From Apostichopus japonicus (lineage: Eukaryota; Echinodermata; Holothuroidea; Aspidochirotida; Stichopodidae): a stretch of DNA of 64,000 bases. The translations under genes and the position numbers were made by a program. Positions 1-12,000 of this stretch are shown in pieces (positions within the stretch are counted from its first letter, which is position 1; the number at the start of each line of letters is the position of its first letter). A model generated the notes under the pieces. That model was not told the DNA's origin. It worked only from the letters and a program-made list of their open reading frames with translations, and ran no database searches. The stretch is taken from contig NC_092583.1 of assembly GCF_037975245.1 (NCBI RefSeq), positions 10,268,764-10,332,763 on the forward strand, read 5' to 3'.

Positions 1-47
1 TCAATAGTGAGCTCAGAACTCGAGATCTTGCGAGTTTTCTTTCGTCT
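1..47 (-). CDS. TMEM145: Exon 32 (partial), duplicate of exon 29
   Basis: The exon opens RRKKTRKISSSEL, identical at protein level to the start of exon 29 (1170-1241) and nearly identical in DNA over about 47 bases. The acceptor is ATCAG at 48-52. The rest lies outside the window. The module is basic and Ser-rich, of basophilic-kinase type. Its order after exon 31 mirrors 28 then 29, so the pair was copied as a unit. Confidence 0.8.
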
Positions 48-3000
48 CTGATGTTTAAAGAAAATATATTTAATATTAAAGTGGTAGATCAAGAGAATAT
101 ATGAATATCCCAACCACCCAATGATGCTGATAAAATAAGCAAGGTAATCTGGAATGGATCCAGGATTTAAGAAAGGAGGGTGGGTGGCCCTGAGGGTCAA
201 GATGATTCCGATGTGGGGGGGTCCTCCCCTAAAAAATACAAAGAGGTTGGGGATTTTTGCTTGATAATTAAATGTAAGTGTTCATTTTCTCACCACTGAT
301 GGTTGATCGGCACATACTGCAGTTTCTGGCTGGCTCTCAGAAGCAGTTGGTCCACAAAGTTTTCCTTGCTTCTGAGACTAGGATAGGAAGCATAAGAAGT
401 AAATTTAATTCAAAATATAGTACTAATGTTCCCTTAAATCTGAAATATTATAATCATTATTATTATTATTATTATTACTTAACAGATCTGTATGCTTCAT
501 TAATGTATATAAAATTGCAGTTCTTTCTCTGAATACTGTATGGCAATCTACCGAACACTCCCTTCATGAATTTGATTCAATCAGTAAAAAAAAAACACAA
601 AAACTCTTATCTTGTAAACAGTAACAAACTTACTTTATTCTTCTGCTGCTGTTCAGTCTGATCCAGTGAGGTCCTGTGATGTTTGGATCTTCTCTGCGAC
701 TGAAAAATACGAAATATTAAAAGTTAATTACCAGTACCTGAAATGTAATTACTGTTACAGCATTCATGGCTTGACTAAGAGTAAACATCACACACACTCA
801 CATAAAGAAACATTTCTGTAACTCTTTTTTATTATTTTCCATATAAACTTGTTACTAGTTGCCATATAATGCCGACTACATCTTGTAGAATGTATGCTGA
901 AATGTAGAATTAGTATTCTTGTAATTTTGTAACATGCAGCTTAAATCATCTCTGAGAATAAAACGTAACTAAAATGTCAGATCAATAAATATACAGCACA
1001 CAGACATGAGATTACACATGACACTACATCACATGTTTTCTCTTTATCTATGTATATTTTTTACATGGAGACCTTTGTTCCCCTTTATATATGTAAATAG
1101 TACCTACTGCAGTAGGAAGAGTGGGTATGGAAAAGGCAAGATGTAGGATGAAGTCAGAAATGTACTCACCACAGGTTCTTGTTCAATCACATCTTCAATA
1201 CTGAGCTCAGAACTCGAGATCTTGCGAGTTTTCTTTCGTCTCTGTGGGTAAGATGATATAAAAGACATTACAGGCAGGGTAAATATTTAGGGATCTCTTC
1301 TAGTTGTCCCTTGGACAACCAGGTCTAACGTTTCGGTTGTCCGTTCATCAAGTTTGGTTGCCCCACAAAATGTAGCAAAATAACAATGACTTATATGTAC
1401 TCGGAGAGATGTGTAAGTTGGTGAATAAAACAGCATATTTTGTGGTTAAATCTTTTTATCATTTTACTTATTTGAGGGTGGGGTAGTTTAGTCACAATGC
1501 AATATGAATAAGATGTAAAAAACTAGGCATCCACAGGACAACCTCCACAGCTGATTTTGGTTGTCTGAACAGAAATTTGGTCACCTTGGGCGACAGGACT
1601 ACCATTAAATATTTGTGCATACAGGTACCTGAAGAAAATGTTTTAATGACCATAATATTAGAAGATGATATTAATGAAAAAAGACAAAGAATATTTTAAT
1701 TTCCTTACCACTGTTGGTTGAGCATATGCTGCAGTTTCTGGCTGATCCTCAGAAGCAGTTGGTCCACAAAGTTTTCCTTGCTTCTGAGACTGAATTGATA
1801 AATTGAAGAAAACATTTATATGTGAAATGGTTATTAGTTTAGTAAACTGAATGCATTTGACAAGATTGACAAGGTTATGGGTATGGTTTCAGTATATGGT
1901 TGTTTGATAAATATCAGTCCATACTGTAATAGTGTAAACCAAAACTCAAAGGCATGCATGGCAAAAAATTATCCCCATCCTTTTGATTGGATGTTCCAAA
2001 GGTAAGACAATTTCAGGAGAGTTCCACAATTTAAGTCAAAGGTATTACCCTATAGCTACATCATTTCATAAGCTCCGATGTATTATTTCTTAATATGAGG
2101 AAACCATTCTCAATGGAACCTTAAAAAGTGATATATGGTGGAATTTTCTTCACCCAGTGTTTAATTGTTGAAGGGTGGTGGCATAATTTTTTTCCATTCA
2201 GATTCTAGAGTGACTTAAAGCAACTGCCCCCTCAAAGAGAAAGACAGAACAAAAAAACCAATAAAGAAGAGGAAAGAGAAACATGCCAAACAAAGGTTTG
2301 ATGTGAAATAGAACTTACTTGAGTCAGCTGCTCTTGTTCTCTCTCAACCATAACATTAGTGACTGAAGATGTTTGGTGTTTAGAGCTGTTGTGTGGCTGT
2401 ATAAAGGATATCAATTAAAGCCATTGACAAACAGAAAAGAAATTCAACAGTACTTAACAAGTATATAATTAAAAACTGCTCTCAATATATTATGACATTT
2501 TAGTTAAAATTTATGTCACGTATCAGCCGCTGAAAACTCTTAAAGGAAGCGTTAAGTGGCAAAACAATTCGTGACTTTTTGTACCATCAGGTGATTCTTA
2601 TTCTTGTTTCACTTTACACCACCTTTACATTAATTATTGCTGGGGTTATAAAAGGTGGTTGTAAATATCAATTTTCTACAATGATAATTTTGCCCACACT
2701 GGTCTTACATGTCACAGGGTTGTGAATATTGATATTTATGCTAATTAATGAATAAGCAATTACTTTCGTCTAAGATTACAGATACTGGAAACCTGAGGTA
2801 GGTCTCAGGTACTCACCAGAGGTGGTTTATGATTTACTTCATCCACAACTTCATAATAAGATGCTTCATGGTGTTGTTTGCTCTTCCTCTGGGTCTAGAA
2901 AATAAATTATAAACAACTTAAAAATTTAAGCCTCCAGATCTCAGATATTCAACATTCTACAACAGGAATACAAAAATAATTTAATTAATAGAGTAAAATG

Positions 3001-3078
3001 AAGAAAAAAGAGAGTAAATCTTACATTGGTCTCCTCTACTGCATGGACTTGGTCTTGGCTGTCCATGGCCTCCTGAAG
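1..3078 (-). CDS. TMEM145: Tail exons 25-32: distal tail with duplicated exon pair, running off the window
   Basis: Eight exons: 3025-3078, 2817-2894, 2319-2396, 1709-1789, 1170-1241, 634-699, 294-377 and the partial 1-47. Exon 25 can start at 3078 (18 codons) or 3072 (16 codons), because two in-frame AG acceptors lie 6 bp apart. Exon 26 has EASYYEVVDEV (Tyr813/814), fitting S-x-Y-x-x-V. Exon 28 has TAAYAQP (Tyr874). Exons 26 and 30 both begin with a [ST]QR-[KR]-SK..HH segment, so they may be older paralogues. Exons 31 and 32 are close copies of 28 and 29. All complete exons are multiples of three, so any could be skipped without breaking the frame. No stop codon is reached. Confidence 0.8.
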
Positions 3079-6000
3079 CTATACAGGATAAAGAAAGACA
3101 AGAACATCTAGTTAAGCTTGTAAATATTTTCATGGGTCACATGAAGAGCCAAAATTCTCACCTAAAACACATACATTTATTTGTAGATTCTTAAAATAGT
3201 CCTATGATTTTTCCACTAATAGAAACATCACTTGTGCCATCTAATCTTTCCTCTAAATATTCCAACAACTTGACTTTCTAAGAACCTGCTGTGAGAAGTA
3301 CATTAGCAAGCCAGATGCTCCTGAATGAAAGAAATGTATCAATCAATGAATGTATATAAATGATGTATTCTGACTGATGTCTCACCGTTGTCAAACACTT
3401 ATGTCAAAACATTTGAAGTAAATTGTATGCATCAGTCAGTGAAAAACACAAGCTAATAGAATATTTTATCACAGAGATTCTTGAAAGTTTAATGAAATTT
3501 TGTAAATGTATCTGTGAAATAGGTACATCATTCTCAACTTTATAACATAAGTAGTTTAATTTGATTATTTCAACAAGATATTGAACTGTTTAAAGATCTT
3601 ACTGTGGCTGAATGTCTGCGGCGGTCTCTGGTAGACTCATGACGGTCCTTTCTAGTCCTTCTTCGCTCCTGAACAGCAAAGCAAAATAATTGCAATAAAA
3701 TATTCACAATCACATCAGGACTTTTTCTCCACATTAATTTCTGTATACTGCTTGAAAATAGTACAAGAACTTACAAACCTGTTTGAACCATTGCAAGTGT
3801 TCTAATGTCCAATATATCAATAAGTTAGATCTCAGTCCCACCTTACAACCCCCACCCCCACCCCTCCTTCAACTAATACACATTTCTTGATTCTTCTGTA
3901 CCTGGTCACCTCCTAAAATTTATTGGAGTTACTTATGACAAAACTATCAACATCAAGGAGAGTGATGGGCCTACATCTTTCATACACAGAAATGCATAAT
4001 TTCCTTTAGTTTTATTGATGGAGTTACTCGTGACATCACTGTCAACATCAAGGAGAGTGACCGGCCTACATTTCAGAGACAATTGCATTACTTTCTTTAG
4101 TTTTGATCATGGTACATTTTACATATTGAATTATCTTTACCTGTCGCTCTCTTTGTCTACCACGTTCCATGTCATCAGTTCTGACTGGTTCAGCATCATT
4201 TATTGTCTTGATATCTTGCTGATATACGTCATCACTTTGAACCTGTTAAAGTGTAAACTCATGATAATGAAAATGCTGGATGAAGCATGGTAATAACACA
4301 TATCAATAGTATTTGCTATATTGGATACAATTTGCTTTACTGAAGGACAATGAAGTTTGATTTAGTTTCATAATTCATGTTCCATACAAATCTTACCTCA
4401 TACTTGGTTGGGTTTATTTGGTCATAAAGAGCACCAGCACTGGCTAATTCAGTCTCAGCAAGATTCTTAAATACTGACTGAGTTACCTTGTGCTGTAAAA
4501 CCAACAAGAAACAAACATACCAATGTTATCAGGAAAACTTTTATTGATAATATATCAAGTATGACCTATATTATCATTATATTTTCCACAACTGAAGCAG
4601 AATTAACCATATAATCATTGTATGAGTGAGCGTGAAAAGGATGTGAATTTATTTACCTGCACAAGATTAAACCATACTTATATAAGATTTTGAACTCTTT
4701 ATTGATAATATATTTATTATGACCCATTATCAGTTTTCCACAACTGGAAAATGGCAAATTCAACTATTGTATGCTAAGTCTATAAAATTATGGGAATTAA
4801 TGTACCTGCACAAGATAAGACTTACTTATAGGCATAATAAATCACAAACATTTTGAACAGAGTGCACAAGGTTATGCCAAGCAAAACCACTTTCTGCTAA
4901 CACCTGTTGTCACAAAGCTGTGATAACTAATGTTTAATATATTTTCATTTAAGGTTGAAAGGGGGTGTAGGCTACATCCCCACCCCACTCCCACCTGTTG
5001 AATACATCTTTCACTTTGTACTACACATTAAAACTAAGGCATTCGATTTAGTCTATGTTTTACAATATTTCGAGAGCAAACTTGCACAACATTCACCGTT
5101 TTGTTTCCTGACAAAAATAACAAGCAAGAAATTAATGTCTATATCTCCATGTTAATTACCTTTCTTTCAAGGCATTCCTTCCTGGGTTCTCTTAACTGGA
5201 TAGTATGGTCAACTGCAGGCTTTACATAAATCACTGTTCCCTATGAAAAGAAATGATCCGAGTCAGTACTTAAAAAAGGGCCAGTAGAAGAAGTATTTGC
5301 TCAGAGGGTGATTATTTTGAATCCATGATACTGAAGACATTTCAGTTGAGTGTTTTTACATATGTAAATGTGATCAATTTCAAACTTAGAGCAGCTGCCA
5401 CTTTCATTGTTAGCACATTTGACTTTAAGAGTATTATAAATGCTATAATGACAACTTTCATCCCGTATTTCTTTAATCCTAATACCTTGGCAGGTGTTGG
5501 CACCATATCATACATTGGAGACTCTTTGGCTGGTTTGGGGGTAGGCAGAGGTTGTTCCTGAGAGGATCAGAAAAGAGCAAACAAAGTATTACATGATATT
5601 TTGTTTAAAAGGATGATTTGAATAAAGCATTGACCACTTAATGCTGTAATGAATTAACAAAGGCTTAATCTTCTATCAATATCCATAACTTACTAAGCAA
5701 GCACTTAGTTGTAATTTCATATGTTATTCAAAATAAATAAAATAGATATTAAAGCTCACAATAAGAGGGTTGAAGGTATTTGGACATTTTTGGCTAAGGT
5801 GTCTATGAAAAGTGTATTATTAAACAGTATCATTAAAATGCATGAAGGAAATTGGGAGTCCAAAGGGTTTTCAAACAAGGTTTAAGAACTTGAAAATTCT
5901 AATTTGTTTGTAACATCTGTGACTGATCTATGGAAATATGAATTTCCAGTGTGTAAGTTATCTCTGGGAATGTTTTTTTTTTTCAAATAAAAATTTACGA

Positions 6001-9000
6001 ATTTAGAGCCAATAAGTTTGTGGTACAATTCTACTGTAAAGCCAAATCATATTACTTCAGCAGAGTTAAATCAATTAAATATATTGCTTCAGTAATAATT
6101 GGATAACAGAAATTACAATGTTTGTTTTTGACTTATAGAAGTTGAACTCTTCTAACAGCAGAGCTAGAGGATAGATCTCAGACAGGATAAAGAATTCTTT
6201 GTAAAATAATAAAAATTACCTTCTTGTCAGATAGTCGGTGAGATTTCCTTGGCTTGCCTGCTTCTTTTGGTTGCTCTAACTTGATGTTCTACCAAATCAA
6301 AACATAGAATAAATATAAAACTTATAATAATGACATTACATTTTACTGTACATATTTTAACATGCCTGTCAGGTTAAAAATGAAAACAAAAGAACAAAAT
6401 ACAAAATACATTTTTGTAAAACAATAGAATAAAAATGAGAGCAGATTGAAGTTACCTTAAAGGAGGATTGGAGTTTATGAATGGGTTGGATTTCATGATA
6501 ACGATTGTCATCTGAGCTGCTGTCCGACTGGAACAAGAACGAAAGACAAGAAATGAATTTCAATTGACAATTGGTATTAAATCACCTGACTTGGTAGAAC
6601 AGCAAATCTGGCCAATATGCCGTCTTTTAATAATATCAAGCATTCTTTGCATACAAAGCTTCCAAATTCAAAATTGAATCAGGAATGAATTTAATAACTG
6701 AATTCATTAAATTACTTCAAATCTTCATGAAAAGGAACCCAGAACTTCCAAAGCAGAGAAATAAACTTTGTTTGAATTGTAAACTATTATTATATATTGC
6801 ATAATATCCATAGACTGACAACACACCCCTGCATTACTCTCTTGTAAAACAAATGTAGATGTATCTTTATAAACTTTACTTATTGACCTATGAACTACCT
6901 GGCAGACCGGCAAGGGGGATGCCAAAGGACTTACAGAGGCCATAGAATATTTATAACAGTAACTTTGTAAACAACATTTAATTGTTTCAAGGAGTCAGTC
7001 TTCTCCATGTAGACAACTGAAAGCTTCATTCAAGTTTAATAGTCACACAATTCCTCTATTCTTCTTACATCGTATTTCGATGAATTGTCAACATTTCCTT
7101 CCCTATACTTGACAAATTAACTGGGATATAAAGTATGACTAAGTCTTGGATATCTCAAGACTGCATATATCAAAGTAAAGTACATGTTACTACCTCATCA
7201 GAATCTGCTAAGGCGTACATTCCATTTTGTCCTGTCAAGGCTGGGGTCTTTACTGTTGGAACAGTCACACCATATTTGACCTTCAAAGAGATAAAAACAA
7301 AAGAGTATCTCAAAATGTGATATCTTGTTATGGTTGCAAAAGAAAAGAAAAATTATTATAATAATAACTTTAAGTAATGAATTTTTGACCGGCTTCTTTT
7401 CACCTAAAAATTCTTTAATTGAACGATGAAATTTTCTGATTTCTAATAGGTATTAAATACTTCAGTAATCTTAAAAAGCATTCTTTGAAGCAACTGCAAC
7501 AAAATTTGTTTTGTATCATAGATTTATAAATAATGCTTGATCACTGACTCTGTTGTAAACCCACATATTGGTAATTTTTATCAATTTTTACACAACAAAT
7601 TAATTAGATTATGAAAGTGATGATGTTCAGTAATGGCTTTATAAATAAAATTAAGTATATTTACAAAATAAATGCATCTGTCCAATTTGTATTTTGTAAG
7701 TTTATAAATGAATGCATCAAGAAGGGAGGAATCATTTGAACAATTTTCTATGAAGCGTAAGCATTACAATTAACAAACCTCATTGCAGTTGTCTATGGGG
7801 GCATCCAGATTTTCCATGACTAAGTTTGTCCAGTCATCTTCCTTATTGAGGGTCTTGACGGAGACAGAATCACTCTGAAATAAAACACAAAATGAAAGTG
7901 AAATAAAAGTAAGTTTCTCTGCATCTGGTACTGTAGAAAACCATCACAACACTGATGTACACTCACCTCAATGGACTGAATTTGTTGGTTCACAAGACTG
8001 AGAACTGGAGCCTGACTGTCATAATCCTGATGAAAGAGAGAGTTTAGTGTGAATTTGGAATTGTGTTACTTGACTACAATCACAAGACTGGTATGATTGA
8101 TTTACAAGAATAGTAATCACAGCTAAGTACAACTTACAATCTGAATGTGTAATAGATTTATGGCTTTAATTGACTACATGACACATCTGAAATATGCCAA
8201 AACAAACATTCTATAATAAGCATAGCTAAATACAAATTAAACTTTGATAGTTACAGGTGCAATTTGTGCCTCTTGTCTGAAATCATTTTTTTTTTTACCT
8301 TTGAGGAAACTCAACCATGAAAAGGTCTTTAGAAACACCAATTTGCTCAGTTTAAATGGCCAAGTAATGTTTGATATTATTACATACAATATTTCATAAC
8401 CTAACATATAATCCTACCATCATGTAGGTAACAGGCAAGTTACTTGGTGGAGGTACAGGACAGTTGACCAGTGTTGTCATGGAAATGGAGGCACTCTAAA
8501 GGGAGGCAAGAAACAAAGCCATTAAGAAACTCTCAATGCATTTTAAATATTCATCTTTACAAGGAAACATTCTCAAATGAAGACTTAAACTAATTAACAT
8601 GAAAATTTATGTTAAATACCAATTAACATATTTCCTCGGTCTCTTTTGACAATGTGCAGTTTAAAGGTAAAAGATAAACAGTAAGATCATAGGTTGAAAT
8701 AAAAGTAATCAACAGTTTTATTTGATGTTTCAATTAAATATACAAACATTTTCCTTTTATTTATACTACATTATTTGTACTACATTGTTCTAATAAATCT
8801 TATTACATCACAGCACTCTAAATATAAAGGGAAAGAAAGAGAAAAAAACAACAAAAAACGATGAATATGAGAAGTGATGACTTACGATGGAAGATAAGGG
8901 TGTATGAACATTGGTTTTCTGTTCTACCTTAACTCTCTCACTCCCAGCCATGAACATGTCAAATCTTCCCTTGGAAGGTTGTTTCTGGCTAGAATTACTG

Positions 9001-12000
9001 GCAGTTACTCTCTTAGAATCCTTCTTAAAGATAAAGAAATGATTGCAGAATTTAAAGAAGATAATAAATGGGTAGATATGGATATGAGCTACAAGTCTCA
9101 GTGATTGCAGAGATAATAAATCTTTGATGAGAGGACCTTCCTAAACAATTAATGACATAGGGTAATCACTTCATGCTAAATAAAGCATAAATACAATGAA
9201 CAGCTGCATTCTGTATGTAAATGCATAATTCTCCATCAATGGCCAAAGTCTACTCTACATTTGTAGCTTCTTTGACACTTAACTTTCATTTTTCCTTTGA
9301 TTTCTTACCAAATCAGAATTATGACTATCCTTAGCATGGTAAAACACTAACACACATCTAATATATTTGAACATAATATGATGTGTCCAGGACTAAGATC
9401 TTACAAACTTACCCTGGGTGGTGATGTTCTTTCTTTCTCAGGTATTTCACTCATAGCGAGAAAGTTGGTAAAAGTTGCCTCAGTTGGGATGTAGTCATAG
9501 GAGGATGTTTCTTCATCCTCTACTATACCAACCTAAACACAAGACAATGGAATCTATTTAACATCAGCAAGTAAATTGATGTAATAGAACAATTTACCAA
9601 AGCAGATATGCATCAGTAATGTACTAAATTATAACTGATGAAGTTAAAAACAAACTGAGACATATTAAAACATATTACCATTAGTATTATTAAACCACCT
9701 TTTATAGAAACCATTGTGACTGATTAAATATGTCATCCCCATTGTAGCTTGTATCCTAGATCTAAATACAAATGCTTTTTTTATTGGTATTATTTAGAAT
9801 TTCTGTATTGGTAAGAATAAACAGAAAACTGGTTAGCACCTCCTGTAAGAACTGTACTTTTTTGTTATTAGGAATAGTTTACTGTAATCCTAGGTTGGAT
9901 AATTCAGTTGATAGAGCAGAAAACCTCAGTTTAATGATGTCACTGTTTAAAATGTTAGTATACAATTACTCAATGTCCTTACCTTGTTAGTACTAAGGTG
10001 GTATGGAAAGTAAGTATTGGTGGCCGATGGTCTGGTCAAGATAACAAACACAACATGTCCAAAGACAAGGGTGATGAGGTACATAGCATGAATCCACTTG
10101 GCTCTATAAAGAAGAAAAAAGTTACAGATTTCTTTACAAAGGAGAAACTATTATGACATTTAAAAAACTTTACGGTGGTTCTGCTAGCAGTGAAGATTTC
10201 TTATCAGATGCCAGAATATGCTGTTTAATGCCAGTAAGGAACATTACTTCAAAGAAAATTTTCATTTATGTTTTCCTTTTGTTTGCTTTCTTCGTTGATT
10301 AACAATCTGCACAATGATATGTTGATTGACATTTTATCATCAAGAAACAATTCTTTTTGATCAGAACTCCAAAGAAAGAACTCTTTAAAATTTGGGTAAT
10401 ATTCACAATATGTTCATATGTAAGTGCTAACACCAAAGTGCTATAATTATGTTTAATATAAAGGGATGAATATTTGAAACAAACATATTACAAATTGAAA
10501 CAAGGTTCAGCATGTCAACTATGTTAGTGGTGAAAATACAGGTGCTTGAAAAGTGATGTTAAAGAGTGCTCACCTACAGTAAAGTGGAAGCCAGAAGTTA
10601 GAAAAGAGGATCATGACAGGTTCAGCAAGGAACCAAGAGGATGAAAGGATGGTAAATATGAGGTAAAAAGCTCCCTTCTTAGGAAAGTCTTTGAGGGTAA
10701 ACACTGCTCCATAGAGGCACCAGATGGTAGCTGAAGATCATTGAAAACAGAAAACAAGGAGTATTTTTAATATTCAGAACGAGTATCTTCTTGATACCAC
10801 AGGACTATGTGCATGTTGTAGTGATCAAATATGGGAAGAATATTATGAAGACAAAAGAAGAATGCCAATCTTAGCATGCAGAAGAGGTTGTTATGGAGAA
10901 GCAGTTGATTGAGCTGGTTTTACATAAAAGAAATGGTAATGAACATGAATATTCATCACTGACTCACCACCAATCCTCATGCAGACTATACCGAGGGCAG
11001 CAGGCGTATCGTAGATGTTCTTGATGTCACGTGGATCAGACTGCCCTAAGATGATGTACAATATCATGTAGCAGAAAGAAAACCAGCTGGCAAATGCAAA
11101 TATCTTCACCTTGCCGACTCTACGGATTGTAAGTCTAAAAATATAAGAATTGTAAAAAGGTAAAGATGTCATTTAAAGGTATTAATTGATAAAGTTCATC
11201 TTCCAGTATTGGGTATCATTTTTTACCAAACTCTGTCTCTGACTAGATTCAACAGGAAATTATCCAACTTTAATAACCAGCTTAGTCTGCTTATTAGTTT
11301 AAATAAAATTCACTATATTTTGAGTATTTCACAAATTTTAAAAGTTATCAATTAGCCAAGAGGTATTATCGAGCTTGACTGTTAGAGAATATTGAACTAG
11401 TTTACTACAGTAACATACCATTTAATGGGACAGCCCAGTAGTTCCAATTCATTGAATTTACTGGTGTACTTACTGCCTGCCTGGTAAGTACATACCTCCT
11501 ATAAATACCCTTGATTATGTAATATCTGATGTCGATGTCTAGAGCTACTAACCTGGTAATAGTATATCCTTTTGATATGACTATCATCAAAATAGCAAAG
11601 ACAATGGATCCTGCTGATGTAAAAGTGTGGCCTGGAAGAAAAAAATATATAAAAAAGTTAGATAATATGTAAAATAACAGGTTTATCAAGATAACAATAT
11701 ATATCATAAAGGTACTAGATAATACGTGAAATTACAGGTTATCAACATTTTCTGCAAGAAACCAACATAATGATAAGGCTTTTTTGAAATATCATCTATT
11801 GTCTCCAAATGTTAAATGATTTTTAGCTCTTAAGTTGTCACCCTCCCATCCCTCCCCCACCTTTACCCCTGTAATGAATTCATTTGTCACATTAAAACAA
11901 AGACACTGTTTTTGTCATAATTATGTCTGATTCAGGACTTGTCTGTTCAATTTTCACAAATTGCTCCCAACTTTTCTGATTGGTAAAATAAACTGAAATA

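Noticed and set aside
4640-4680. Donor-like TGCAG-GTAAAT site in intron 21
   Set aside because: No acceptor upstream gives an open in-frame exon; the site is part of a duplicated intron segment.
6894-6926. Possible extra tail exon with a CCAG-GTAGTT donor
   Set aside because: The only acceptor nearby is a weak AAG, the length is not a multiple of three, and joining it would break the otherwise constant phase 0.
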